Of a DNA stretch of 53,888 nt, positions 30,701 to 37,793 are shown one piece after another; the stretch's first letter is position 1; every line of letters starts with the position of its first letter. Made by a program: the position numbers and the translations under genes. This DNA is from Planctomycetaceae bacterium (lineage in GTDB: Bacteria; Planctomycetota; Planctomycetia; Pirellulales; Pirellulaceae), in the NCBI GenBank assembly GCA_002717145.1, contig PBCP01000092.1, positions 1 to 53,888 on the forward strand, given 5' to 3'. Under the pieces are notes generated by a model that saw only the letters and a program-made list of their open reading frames with translations, did not search any database and had not been told where the DNA came from.

Positions 30701-31846
30701 CGGATTACTGAGTGGTCAACGGATGTCATTCCAGGAGTTGTTGGTACAGAAGACTACGCAGTTTTTCTTGGGACGAGTGACACAGAAGTTCGTTCCAAAG
30801 CATTCTTCCAAAGCTCCTCCAAACTTGAAATTGGAGTGGCGAATTACGAACTGGCCGTTATTGATGCACAGCACATTATCGGAGTTGCAACTTTTCATGT
30901 TTTACCAGTGCGAGGACAGGATATTGATTTGGTTTGGCCTGAGCGATGGAAGCTAACCAAAGCGTCAGTACAGGGGACACCGGTCATTGCAGAATTTAGA
31001 GCTATTCAGGCATCGGCAGTTGAACAACAGTTGCGGGTTACTATTCCATTACTTTCTGATCGTCAGTATCAGCAAGTCGATGTGGTATTTACGCTTGAAT
31101 CCGACAAGGTTATCTCAGGTGGCCGAAGTCTGTTAATGTTACCTGTTCCGGAAAGCGAAGTGACTATTTCCACCATTGAGATCCTCGCATCGGATGTCGA
31201 TTATAAATCTCTGGAATTCGACAGCGACAATATACAGTCGGGCACATTGGCATCTGTTTTCGCCCATCAGATTAACTGGGGTAGAACCGCTGTTGAAAGA
31301 CAGGCTGCCGCGAATTTTGAAGTGAATGAGCGATTAAACGATGAGCAGGAGTACTGGCAACAATATCAGGACCGCCTGACGTTTTTAAAAGGCCTTGTTG
31401 AGGGAACTTCTGTAGAATCAGAGATAGCAGGAATTTCTCGGGCGGGATTTGGTTACCGAGACTATCAGTTGTTGCAAGCCCCGGGGATCCGGTTAACGGG
31501 GCAATCAGCTGGAGCTCTCCCACAAATATTGATTCGCAGTCAATTACACTCCTCGTCTGAGCTCATTTGGTGGAAATTAGGAATGATTCTGGGAGTCGTG
31601 GTGCTTTCGGGATGTATCTACCTCCTTACTGAACGTGGATGGTTAGCTAATTGGGTGAGCCATGCCCCGATGAGTCCTCTCGTCCTTTTAGGTGTTCTTT
31701 GGTGGACTTTTCTCGCTCCGCAAGCGATCGGCATTGTCCTTATTCTTATGGCCTTAGTAGGTTTGGTACTTCCGGACCGTCGCTTTATCAAAGTCAGATT
31801 CCATTGGGTAAATGAGTTACCTAAATCACCGCCGACACGTACCTAG
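24752..31846 (+). CDS. Giant two-unit exported membrane protein, unknown family
   Basis: A 2364-residue protein starting at GTG 24752 (a second GTG at 24755 is possible). It has a signal peptide (about residues 1-25, ending ARGQ), then a long beta-rich region. Hydrophobic helices follow at about 1159-1226. A new signal-like helix lies at about 1250-1268 (LATSILVLALVFSGTID), followed by a polar QQ-rich linker and a second beta-rich region. Terminal helices lie at about 2272-2340. The plan signal, beta-rich domain, membrane bundle thus occurs twice, and once more in the preceding 1168-residue protein, suggesting fusion of two related genes. No catalytic motif is seen. It probably forms a large periplasmic structure anchored in a membrane. 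Function unknown. Confidence 0.8.
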   Translation: MVKRLGIQFVLIPSILMAMLPTARGQQSTAAKPIDLIYRQFKVNEADIDEILEGTVPLQRNKFEEMVNAVNRLSRQNTESSPDFRQGGYIRQAMYYGRIQGGQIIDGRAVLSIDGESQGGFIPLVPLSIALDTPQWVVKTNDDAPATSIEAISGVTERALPILRLNGSGELIFNWSLNGESVIESERKFVFEVPQSESNYLILDLPNEFILRASNGIVWSPERNEVPLPVEGMPELLEEHVRWVVQLGTRSRTSLTLLSKETEGSNSNVLFYSQELQYSMARDGLQLSSRLTLDSVLAQRQAVTIELSPELELVQISTEGRELAPIRLSPDVNQWSVILEPQGGAVQLDVVAVGKFLPLQPQILPLMNVVDGIWRQGQMTLQIVEDLELYRLDVQGALESRIESASDAKRRIFEMFGPNPHVLVVAGHQEAELYASQISRFEFVANRLDLQTEIRLTTAVESLHQLHLEIQPDWELKSVTLAGSEVSSRRFLPRVNLIERNGVVLHEIELQEGVEAGRVVSLRLNLSRPLGNQRASGELLNVINFPSISESPLQQKKVILQQHLIGLTTQQPNVLQVSRSGNTQINRLNPASEQVSAEPLLRDVGTVFDSTSSLTGLQVESVLAAQSFVAELKTSLTVTDLVAEETRIQVRPTGTPVRQVVVYSSGLSASAVQWRLEVDDTELVQSEEIASVQVTEDGGWQRWQIDLVESRVTSFNLIGTRTFELEQLTRLPLYRVEDAKSFAGAVEIGWHGNVDVEISREPSMERVLPDSPGLPTTVYRQAFQYGIPVGTPPQVSITPNTELQEHVIWNAHMHSKYLAQGFSSHELRYVVEKFGQQNLDVDLPPEVEVESVWVDAQRIHLTSIRNSDNLSHLKIPLAAGDRFSRVRIRFKTSSDALGFRTELQKPLPKVNARILQAYWSVAVPPGYELGAQKGQYSVATRLFGPWLKAESDSRRRHYDLSDRVDVSNRQATEITSLLERAASVGLGAGQQSGLTWAVWLRNVQYLLSEELRDLELVVDVVALDALGIDPMTQLSSEVNEATGAASMQWLRHAELAFVRDENYLTLSSDRWIDQDALSTGRVVIVDDNIRPVFTTYQLAGGSIVKLEDWVLGRRVLSMLSELEVRQLHEMLRQDLMWTYESGVKKADARISLVVYNHSSLVSAAWASLLVWVGFLLWFSRRFWKMSFLAPGVTATFAMFIDEAFVEFGAQAFVASLSVGVCTVANRLRARLIIQKADPEMDFDLQARPGLATSILVLALVFSGTIDSIAYQQPEGSDQERSQQESVEQRIPSVHSVFLPVDDEGADVGEYLYVADELYQNLRKWYATTDKKTENWLITQAQYQVNWNSNPQDENDVTPVLNIVFEINLGLGVSQISLPFNVQECAIQSVVIASENAEYQWQDDGKAIVLEVSQQGTVTAEIELTPVVQASNDVKRFELSIPGVPESTLESSPVSDEHKILFSGVQGRTRVDALSGRLVAALGSTRQIGVVWGIGAVEIAGASVLESEEYYWLKIAPHSVVLDVWIKVDVVAGTTQQFSMNVDPRLRLLPIRPGQLLSGAPRIRDGELKTLYFSLQRPVSDSFEVRLSFYLEDVSGIGNVPVPEVVPVVQRRRERWLALSVDRDLTWHSPLDAASKEIQQAIALQWGTQEEVQAAYALTDTNFGLNEPITTLPRVVKTEVVQSTDVIVDFDELLLLYRADLSIEDGIAFQQFYRVPQGLIVDSATVHQDGVVLNASVQHSSEGYLTVFTDDGVTGDLTLELRGRVPLLRQQGNGQRRVIQIPTITNEAGIVIDDQIKVIQRTGTLIEIRGKEPPELEEGDYLESLGGRLVAVFESSLAARKCQLQIRRNVPGYRGAAGGGFVQRDGNRTFDLTADLQVINGAVDQIQLQIETIQFQQVRELTGNFVVKTIQSGPDSYLLNLRSKEVISDRTTFHLSFELEDTDGILKLPGFDFISNRLGNVQQFFYAPLKIDEQQVEWEAFGAQRITEWSTDVIPGVVGTEDYAVFLGTSDTEVRSKAFFQSSSKLEIGVANYELAVIDAQHIIGVATFHVLPVRGQDIDLVWPERWKLTKASVQGTPVIAEFRAIQASAVEQQLRVTIPLLSDRQYQQVDVVFTLESDKVISGGRSLLMLPVPESEVTISTIEILASDVDYKSLEFDSDNIQSGTLASVFAHQINWGRTAVERQAAANFEVNERLNDEQEYWQQYQDRLTFLKGLVEGTSVESEIAGISRAGFGYRDYQLLQAPGIRLTGQSAGALPQILIRSQLHSSSELIWWKLGMILGVVVLSGCIYLLTERGWLANWVSHAPMSPLVLLGVLWWTFLAPQAIGIVLILMALVGLVLPDRRFIKVRFHWVNELPKSPPTRT

Positions 31847-32013
31847 TATTGCTAAAGTTAGTATTGGCAAGAAAAGCTGTATGTGATATTTTTCTATAGC
31901 CTCAAAGCAATCGTTTAGATGTAGAGGTTGGTTTTGGAGAAGCCAGGGAAGGCGGAAACAGAACACACTACACGGGTATGTAGAAATATTGCCGGCACTG
32001 GAAGGAGTCCAAA

Positions 32014-32529
32014 ATGGCGGCAGAGCCAACGCAGACAACAGGGATTCATATTCGATGGATGATTCGCCGGGACATGACTGATGTTCTGGAAATTGAGAAC
32101 GCCAGCTTCGAATTCCCTTGGAATGAAGATGATTTTGTCCGCTGCCTACGTCAGCGAAACTGTATCGGCATGGTGGTCGAACAGGATGACGAAATTGTCG
32201 GCTTTATGATTTATGAATTATACAAGACCCGTCTTCATATTCTCAATTTTGCGGTTCATCAGAATCAACGGCGTTCCGGTATCGGCACAGTGATGGTTGA
32301 GAAGCTCAAAAGTAAGCTCTCTCATCAGCGACGAAATCGCATTGTGTTAGAAGTGCGTGAGACGAATCTCGAAGCTCAATTGTTTTTTAAACAACAGGAC
32401 TTTCTTGCTTTGTCAGTTCTTAGGAACTTCTATGATGACACAGTCGAAGATGCTTATTTGATGCAACATCGTTATGTTGATGAACAGGTCGAAGTTCCTG
32501 TGAATCGCATTACCCGGATGGCAGGCTAG
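32014..32529 (+). CDS. rimI: GNAT acetyltransferase, probable ribosomal protein S18-alanine N-acetyltransferase
   Basis: A 171-residue protein with an AAGGAG ribosome site 7-8 bases before the ATG. The GNAT fold is visible: an N-terminal IRWMIRRDMTDVLEIENASF segment typical of RimI, the acetyl-CoA loop in VHQNQRRSGIGTVMVEKL (Q/R-x-x-G-x-G/A pattern), and the VLEVRETNLEAQLFFKQQDF motif near the C-terminus, which is characteristic of RimI. RimI acetylates the N-terminal alanine of ribosomal protein S18, in the cytoplasm. Another GNAT target is possible. It is followed by a convergent phosphoesterase gene only 6 bases away. Confidence 0.85.
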   Translation: MAAEPTQTTGIHIRWMIRRDMTDVLEIENASFEFPWNEDDFVRCLRQRNCIGMVVEQDDEIVGFMIYELYKTRLHILNFAVHQNQRRSGIGTVMVEKLKSKLSHQRRNRIVLEVRETNLEAQLFFKQQDFLALSVLRNFYDDTVEDAYLMQHRYVDEQVEVPVNRITRMAG

Positions 32530-32535
32530 CAGGGC

Positions 32536-33027
32536 CTATCCTATGTCAACGTGCCATGCACTGATTGGCATTTCTTGAATGTCTAAGATAGCGATGGTAT
32601 GCGTTTTAGCTCGGTATAAGGCTCCGGGATTGACGACTAATGTTTGCTGATTGGTGTGAAATTCGGCCTGATGAGTGTGGCCGTAGCAGACGATGTCGAA
32701 TAGCTTACTTTCAATGGTGGACTCTAAGACGTTGGGAAGGTGGCTGTGCAACAAGGCAATTCGTTTACCGTGCATAGTGATATCTCCAAAGTTGTGATGA
32801 TAAATTCCACCAGCTTTTTTAATCGCTGTTTCCAGTTTTGTTGTCGTAGAGTCTACATTTCCGATTACGTAATGAGTCGGCCACCTGGCAAACAGATTAG
32901 GTATCTCAGCAGAACCAATGTCGCCACAATGGAGTACCGCTATAGGGTTGAAAGACTCAATTACACCTACAGCTCGTTTTGTGTTTAGGATGTGCCCGTG
33001 AGTATCAGAAATGACGGCAAGATGCAT
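32536..33027 (-). CDS. YfcE/MJ0936-type metallophosphoesterase
   Basis: A 163-residue protein showing the full set of calcineurin-like metal motifs: SDTHGH at the N-terminus (D-x-H), HCGDI (GD), GNVD (GN[HD]), a His in LLHSHLP, and CYGHTHQ (GHTH). An NPGAL segment follows, as in the YfcE subfamily. These coordinate two divalent metals for phosphodiester hydrolysis, and physiological substrates of this group are not settled. Length is normal. It lies tail to tail with rimI and divergent from the acyltransferase gene 70 bases away, so it is probably a single-gene unit. Confidence 0.9.
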   Translation of the reverse strand: MHLAVISDTHGHILNTKRAVGVIESFNPIAVLHCGDIGSAEIPNLFARWPTHYVIGNVDSTTTKLETAIKKAGGIYHHNFGDITMHGKRIALLHSHLPNVLESTIESKLFDIVCYGHTHQAEFHTNQQTLVVNPGALYRAKTHTIAILDIQEMPISAWHVDIG

Positions 33028-33097
33028 GGCACGCGACTATAATGCAATTGGTTCATTAAGTTTGAAACACATTTGATGTTCATTATAAGGATGAAGT

Positions 33098-33862
33098 GTG
33101 GAAGGGAACGAGAGTTTTTTGGTTGACATTGTATTAGTTGTGGCTGCACTCTCGCCGCTCTGGCTAGCGATTGGTTTTGCACTTCGTTCTACACTTAATT
33201 TTGTTCAGGTATTGCTTTGGATGCCGGCGGCAATGTTCACGGCTTTTCTTTGGCGAGCCAGACTCCATGGTCGTATTCCTGATGATATTCAGGGAGCTGT
33301 ACTTATAAGTAACCATCGCAGTAGTGTCGATCCTTTTTTCTTACAGATGGCTTCGCGGCGACCTATCGGATGTATGGTTGCTCGTGAATATGCTTCGGGC
33401 CCCGTCCTTGGACCTCTTATGGATATTTTGGGTGTTATTAAGGCAGGGCGTCGAGGAGTGGATACAGCAGCAACGAAACGAGTCATACGAGAGGCAAGCA
33501 GTGGAAAGCTGATTTGTATGTTCCCGGAAGGTCGCTTAAATACTACCACTCAGTTCATGCAATCCTGTAGGCCAGGGGCTGTGATGGTCGCCATTAGAGC
33601 TGGAGTACCGATTATTCCCTGTTACCTGCATAATCTACCATTTTCAAATGTCATCATTCAGCCGTTTTATACGCCAGCCAGAGTAGCGTTGTATATCGGT
33701 GAACCAATCGATGTGGTGGCATTGTCTGATGGAAAGACGGACAAAGCAACTCTACAACGTGTAGCTGTCCATTGCATATCCGAAATTGGAAAACTGGCTG
33801 GCATGAGCGATTGGCAGCCCGAGATGGCTGGAAAAAAATGGCTTGAAACAGAGTCGGATTAA
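33098..33862 (+). CDS. plsC: Lysophospholipid (1-acylglycerol-3-phosphate) acyltransferase
   Basis: A 254-residue protein starting at GTG 33098, with AAGGA 6 bases upstream. An N-terminal hydrophobic segment (about residues 10-50, two helices) anchors it to the membrane. The acyltransferase motifs are clear: NHRSSVDPF (H-X4-D catalytic dyad), a FPEGRLN block matching the FPEGTR motif, and AGVPIIPCYL. PlsC adds the second acyl chain to make phosphatidic acid. The motif with Arg-Leu in place of Thr-Arg and the absence of neighbours from lipid pathways leave room for another lysophospholipid or ornithine-lipid substrate. Its stop overlaps the stop of the convergent ATP-grasp gene by 4 bases. Confidence 0.88.
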   Translation: MEGNESFLVDIVLVVAALSPLWLAIGFALRSTLNFVQVLLWMPAAMFTAFLWRARLHGRIPDDIQGAVLISNHRSSVDPFFLQMASRRPIGCMVAREYASGPVLGPLMDILGVIKAGRRGVDTAATKRVIREASSGKLICMFPEGRLNTTTQFMQSCRPGAVMVAIRAGVPIIPCYLHNLPFSNVIIQPFYTPARVALYIGEPIDVVALSDGKTDKATLQRVAVHCISEIGKLAGMSDWQPEMAGKKWLETESD

Positions 33863-34974
33863 TCGAGTGTGTGCTGAAGAATGCTCGTAGCGCCAATTCG
33901 CAGGCGCTGTTTCAGGGAGTCGACATCTAGAGCGGTTCCGAAAAGCGTTAGTATGGGATGGCCACGCGTGATCGAGGTTCCAGGATGGGGAATGTCTGCC
34001 AGTTCCAAATCCTGATCTGCTGCTGTGTTGTGGAATTGGCTCATCAATCGTTTGGTTATCATGACAGATTGTTTTGCATAAATAATCTGTTTTCCTGCAA
34101 CCTTTAAGGGTGCTGCTGCGGCGGCAGCCATGTCGGTGTCCTGAAATGCAGCGACATGCAGGGCTATTAACGGCTGCTTCCAAAGATGCTCGTAGAGTTC
34201 CATGGTGGCGGTATAGCGTGGGTTGACTTCGAGTATGATTATGTGATTTTCATCGGTCAGAATGAAATCGACTCCAGTGAGCCCGCGTAACCCAATTTTC
34301 CGCAATAGATTTCCAAGCTCCAAAAGCAGTCGATGATGATCAGCAAGAGAACAAGTAATCGCGCCATAGAATTGGAAGGCTTCTTCAGCGGCCACATCAC
34401 CCTGCATGAGTTCGGATGTGCCTAAAATGGTTATCGTGTTTGATTGCAATAAATAGCTGACACTCATAGGGCGTCCCGGCACGAATTCCTGCAAATAATA
34501 TCCCGCAGGACACTCAGTACCAGTCGTGACAACGTGAATGTGATGCCCTGCTGCTGATAGATATGGTTTGGCAATCCATTTACCATAGTTTGGAACCTGA
34601 TCGTCGGTTATTTCAGGGAAATCGAATCCGTCGGCTTGTAGGATAGCTTTTAATTGAAATGGCGAACGAATCGATGTGATGGTACTGATCGGAGGAGCGA
34701 GCAGCCAGGAGATGTTGCTTATTCGTCTGAGAATCGATGGATAGTTTTCAAGTGCTCCGGTAATAAAAACAGCGTCAGGAGCATATTTACTCACGAACTT
34801 TGGGATTTCATGAGGGTAATCCAGTAGTGATTCGCAGTTTGCAACCTGACATGTATCACTGTCAGCGAATAAATCTGCGGTGATCACCTGATAGCCTGCC
34901 TGATGGGCAGATTGTGCCGCTGCACGTGCGCAGGCTCCGACAATCATTATTCGAGAGATATTCGGATTAGTCAT
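33859..34974 (-). CDS. ATP-grasp domain protein linked to the C1 transfer pathway
   Basis: A protein of about 371 residues from the ATG at 34974. A TTG start 12 codons upstream is possible but has no ribosome site. The N-terminus has a Rossmann-like start, IMIVGACARAAAQSAHQAGY, and ends a small pre-grasp domain. The ATP-grasp core follows, with KPYLSAAGHHIHVV (a Lys-containing, Gly-rich loop), GYYLQEFVPGRPMSVSYLL, and FILTDENHIIILEVNPRYTA (the Mg-binding Glu-x-Asn-Pro-Arg motif). It resembles ATP-dependent carboligases of COG2232 type, which occur in archaeal-like C1 gene clusters of methylotrophs and planctomycetes. The divergent fae gene 198 bases away supports a role in the H4MPT pathway, perhaps in cofactor synthesis or modification. 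That role is inferred. Confidence 0.8.
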   Translation of the reverse strand: MTNPNISRIMIVGACARAAAQSAHQAGYQVITADLFADSDTCQVANCESLLDYPHEIPKFVSKYAPDAVFITGALENYPSILRRISNISWLLAPPISTITSIRSPFQLKAILQADGFDFPEITDDQVPNYGKWIAKPYLSAAGHHIHVVTTGTECPAGYYLQEFVPGRPMSVSYLLQSNTITILGTSELMQGDVAAEEAFQFYGAITCSLADHHRLLLELGNLLRKIGLRGLTGVDFILTDENHIIILEVNPRYTATMELYEHLWKQPLIALHVAAFQDTDMAAAAAAPLKVAGKQIIYAKQSVMITKRLMSQFHNTAADQDLELADIPHPGTSITRGHPILTLFGTALDVDSLKQRLRIGATSILQHTLD

Positions 34975-35078
34975 GTTGGTTGGTTGTATCAGAAGGTAAG
35001 TTACTGTCAAATAAAGTTTGACGATTAGAGCACTAATTGTCAGCCAGGTGAAATCAAAAACTGGATTGATTTTTTAAT

Positions 35079-35120
35079 TTGACGTCTAGTTCTTGAATTT
35101 GGTCGACGGTGTGCTATTTT
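35079..35120 (+). promoter_or_regulatory. Candidate fae promoter region
   Basis: Upstream of fae the sequence holds TTGAAT (35093-35098) and TATTTT (35115-35120) with 16-base spacing, and a TTGACG at 35079-35084. They lie 50-90 bases before the start codon and fit a sigma-70-like promoter, but the match is only fair. Confidence 0.3.
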
Positions 35121-35172
35121 CACAACACAGATATTTAAATTAGGTTTTTTCAGGATAAACGGAGATTCATCC

Positions 35173-35670
35173 ATGTCGATGTATGTCGGTGAAGCACTTG
35201 TTGGTGATGGCAACGAAGTAGCTCATATTGATTTGTTAATTGGTAGCAAAGATGGCCCAGTCGGAGATGCATTTGCGAATGCTCTGGCGCGTCAAAGTGA
35301 AGGTCACAACAACCTGTTGGCTGTCTTGGAGCCAAACCTGGCAGTTAAGCCGAGTACCGTGATGGTTACGAAAGTGACGATCAAGGGAATGAAACAGGCT
35401 GTACAAATGTTTGGCCCTGCTCAGGCTGCTGTAGCCGAAGCTGTAGCTGATGCCGTTAAAGAAGGTGTTATCGCAGCAGATCAAGCTGAAGACCTCGTGA
35501 TCGTCTGTGGCGTCTTCATTCACCCAGCCGCTGAAGATGATGCAAAAATCTTCCAATACAATTATGAAGCGACTTTACAGTCAATTCGCAACGCAATGAC
35601 TGGTGATCCATCAGTACAGAAGATGCTTGAGGGGCGTGATGGTGCAAATCACCCATTCAAGGGTTGCTAG
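35173..35670 (+). CDS. fae: Formaldehyde-activating enzyme (5,6,7,8-tetrahydromethanopterin hydro-lyase)
   Basis: A 165-residue protein. It condenses formaldehyde with tetrahydromethanopterin to give methylene-H4MPT, in the cytoplasm, and is the entry step of the archaeal-type C1 pathway also found in methylotrophs and planctomycetes. The whole length matches Fae: a YVGEALVGDGNEVAHIDLLIG start with the conserved catalytic His (His18 here), GPVGDAFANALARQSEGHNN, LLAVLEPNLAVKPSTVMV, MFGPAQAAVAEAVADAV, and IFQYNYEATLQSIRNAM near the end. The ATG has GGAG about 9 bases upstream. It is followed by a long hairpin and then by the methylene-H4MPT dehydrogenase gene. An ATP-grasp gene of the same pathway diverges from it. 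Confidence 0.96.
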   Translation: MSMYVGEALVGDGNEVAHIDLLIGSKDGPVGDAFANALARQSEGHNNLLAVLEPNLAVKPSTVMVTKVTIKGMKQAVQMFGPAQAAVAEAVADAVKEGVIAADQAEDLVIVCGVFIHPAAEDDAKIFQYNYEATLQSIRNAMTGDPSVQKMLEGRDGANHPFKGC

Positions 35671-35725
35671 TACAGTCACTCGATTGGCGAGTTCCATCCA
35701 GTTCTGGCTAGATCGTAAGTCAATA

Positions 35726-35760
35726 GAATACCCTGTCAGTACCTGACAGGGTATTCTTAT
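35726..35760 (+). terminator. Strong hairpin after fae
   Basis: A perfect 14-bp stem, GAATACCCTGTCAG with CTGACAGGGTATTC, and a 3-base loop lie 56 bases after the fae stop. Only TTAT follows, so the U-tract is weak. It may terminate fae or stabilise its mRNA 3' end and lower expression of the downstream dehydrogenase. Confidence 0.65.
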
Positions 35761-35891
35761 GCGCTCCATCCCAATGACGGATGAGAATTCAAAGCAACGA
35801 TAAATTAGCGTTGACCTGATTCAGTACCGTTTTTAATCAGATAAAATGTGATTGGTAACGAGAACAGGAAGCATAGGAAAGAGAATCTACA

Positions 35892-36767
35892 ATGAGTAAG
35901 CCTAAAATACTTGTGCAGTTAGATAGTGATCAACATGCAAGCGTCTTTGATGCTGTGGTGGCAATTGATTCCGGCGTGGATCAATTGTTGCAATACAGCC
36001 TGGTTGCACAGGATGATGTCGAAGGATTAGTGCATGGTGCTATGTTTACGCGCGGGCCGGCAGACCTGCATCAAACGGCAGTATTTGTGGGGGGATCTAA
36101 TGTGGAGGCGGGTGAAACGCTACTGAAGGAAGCCTCCAATTGTTTCTTTGGGCCAATGAGGGTTAGTGTGATGATGGACTCAAATGGCTCGAATACGACT
36201 GCAGCAGCTGCTGTATTGGCTGCTGCCAGACACGTAAACCTCGAGGATTCCAAGGCACTTGTACTCGCGGGTACGGGGCCAGTCGGGTTGAGAGCAGGGC
36301 GTCTGCTTGCCACACAGGGGGCAACGGTCAAGCTGGGCTCTCGCTCCCAGCAGCGAGCACAGCAGGCAGCCCAAAGTGTAAGTGCTCAGGTTTCCGAAGC
36401 AAAGGTGATAGGTGTAGCTACGGGAACAGAAGATGAACTGGCATTTGCCGCTTCCGATGTCGACATCGTCATAGCTGCCGGTGCTGCAGGAGTACAATTG
36501 ATTTCACGGTCATGTTGGTCTGTATGCCCAAGCCTCAAGGTGTTGGTTGATTTAAATGCGGTTCCCCCACTTGGCATTGAGGGGGTCGATATGATGGATA
36601 GAGCCAATGAAGTGGATGGGCGGATCGTTTATGGGGCAATCGGTGTAGGAGCAACTAAGATGAAAATTCACAAAGCGGCTATTGCCCGGTTATTTCAATC
36701 CAATGATCAGATTCTGGATGCCGAGGAAATATATGAGATCGGCCAGGAATTGGAAAACGCCAGTTAG
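35892..36767 (+). CDS. mtdB: NAD(P)-dependent methylene-tetrahydromethanopterin dehydrogenase
   Basis: A 291-residue protein that oxidises methylene-H4MPT to methenyl-H4MPT, the step after Fae. The N-terminus (KILVQLDSDQHASVFDAVVAIDSGVDQLL) and the TRGPADLHQTAVFVGGSNV block match the MtdA/MtdB/MtdC family. The dinucleotide site is LVLAGTGPVGLRAGRLLATQGATVKLGSR, and the VIAAGAAGVQL and LKVLVDLNAVPPLGIEG segments complete the family pattern. The symbol follows the H4MPT context. MtdA (H4F/H4MPT, NADP) and planctomycete-type MtdC are alternatives, and cofactor choice cannot be read with confidence. A strong fae-derived hairpin lies upstream. Confidence 0.88.
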   Translation: MSKPKILVQLDSDQHASVFDAVVAIDSGVDQLLQYSLVAQDDVEGLVHGAMFTRGPADLHQTAVFVGGSNVEAGETLLKEASNCFFGPMRVSVMMDSNGSNTTAAAAVLAAARHVNLEDSKALVLAGTGPVGLRAGRLLATQGATVKLGSRSQQRAQQAAQSVSAQVSEAKVIGVATGTEDELAFAASDVDIVIAAGAAGVQLISRSCWSVCPSLKVLVDLNAVPPLGIEGVDMMDRANEVDGRIVYGAIGVGATKMKIHKAAIARLFQSNDQILDAEEIYEIGQELENAS

Positions 36768-36791
36768 TAGCAGAGTTGTATCGGTGAAGTC

Positions 36792-37793
36792 ATGAGTTTA
36801 CTTACATTTCAATGCCCCGTTTGCTTCGGTATGTTTCGTGCCGAAGAGACCACCACCGAAGTGAACTGTCCTCATTGCCATGAAACGATTGGACTGGGTG
36901 ATGAAGATCAAAAAACCTCTCCAAAGGTTGACTCCGACCAACCTACTGCCGTTGAAACGTCTGTGACGCGAGTACGAAGTTCTTCTCCGTTGTTGCCCCC
37001 GGGTTTTAAGAGGACTGATGGCGTTTCTGAAGTTTCCGACGACAAAAAGAACAATAAGCCAAACGCTCCGCCAAAGATTACCCCGCCTGATCAGGAATCT
37101 CAAATTTCAGGCGACAATCAGCTCGAAAGCCAAGAAAATCGTTCGGTGCGTGAAATAGGTGAGAACGATGGTGGCATCGAGGACAAAATTGGAAGAAAGA
37201 CGGAGGCGTCGCGAACTGCTGTTCCAGGATTCATGGCATCCACTTCTGCCGATATTGAAGAATTGCCAGTAAATAAAACCGATGATTTGATTGAAGTATT
37301 GGATGATTCACAAACGGCAAATAACCAAACAGGAGAACAGAGTACTGAGGAATTAAGTCAAGAGGTTGCAGCATCCTTTGAGCCGGAAGTGCTTTTGTCT
37401 AGTTCTCCAAATCCAGTAGAAGAGTTAGTAGAGGATGATTTGGCAGGCGCACTGGAGCAATTAGATGCCGTGATTGATGATGAAATGATAGATAGCGGCT
37501 TTCTTCCTCCTACTATTGATGGTGGATCGGTTGAACCAGGTGAGAAAAGGCCTTTACCAATGCCTGAGGTTCAAACGAAGGAGTCGGTGAATACTACTAA
37601 GGCGGTTGAGTCCGTATCTATTAATCTTAGTGAACAACCGAAGACTGTCGGGCATGGATTGAACAAGATTGAGTTGATGAGTCGCACGTCAGACGAAAGG
37701 GCGCAGTTCAAGAGGAACAAGAACGTGATTGTCTGGACAATCGGGGCATTGTTAATCCTGTTAACAATGCTGATCATGCTCAACTTGCCTTAA
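36792..37793 (+). CDS. Zinc-ribbon, tail-anchored membrane protein of unknown function
   Basis: A 333-residue protein. The first 35 residues form a zinc ribbon with CPVC and CPHC pairs (FQCPVCFGMFRAEE, then VNCPHCHETIG). About 260 acidic, Ser/Glu/Pro-rich residues follow that look disordered. One hydrophobic helix ends the protein (VIVWTIGALLILLTMLIMLN), so it is a tail-anchored protein with a cytoplasmic ribbon. It starts 24 bases after the dehydrogenase stop and may be co-transcribed with it, but nothing ties it to C1 metabolism. The family is not recognised, though this layout of MJ0042-like ribbon, disordered linker and end helix is common in planctomycetes. Its stop overlaps the convergent barrel gene by 4 bases. 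Confidence 0.75.
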   Translation: MSLLTFQCPVCFGMFRAEETTTEVNCPHCHETIGLGDEDQKTSPKVDSDQPTAVETSVTRVRSSSPLLPPGFKRTDGVSEVSDDKKNNKPNAPPKITPPDQESQISGDNQLESQENRSVREIGENDGGIEDKIGRKTEASRTAVPGFMASTSADIEELPVNKTDDLIEVLDDSQTANNQTGEQSTEELSQEVAASFEPEVLLSSSPNPVEELVEDDLAGALEQLDAVIDDEMIDSGFLPPTIDGGSVEPGEKRPLPMPEVQTKESVNTTKAVESVSINLSEQPKTVGHGLNKIELMSRTSDERAQFKRNKNVIVWTIGALLILLTMLIMLNLP

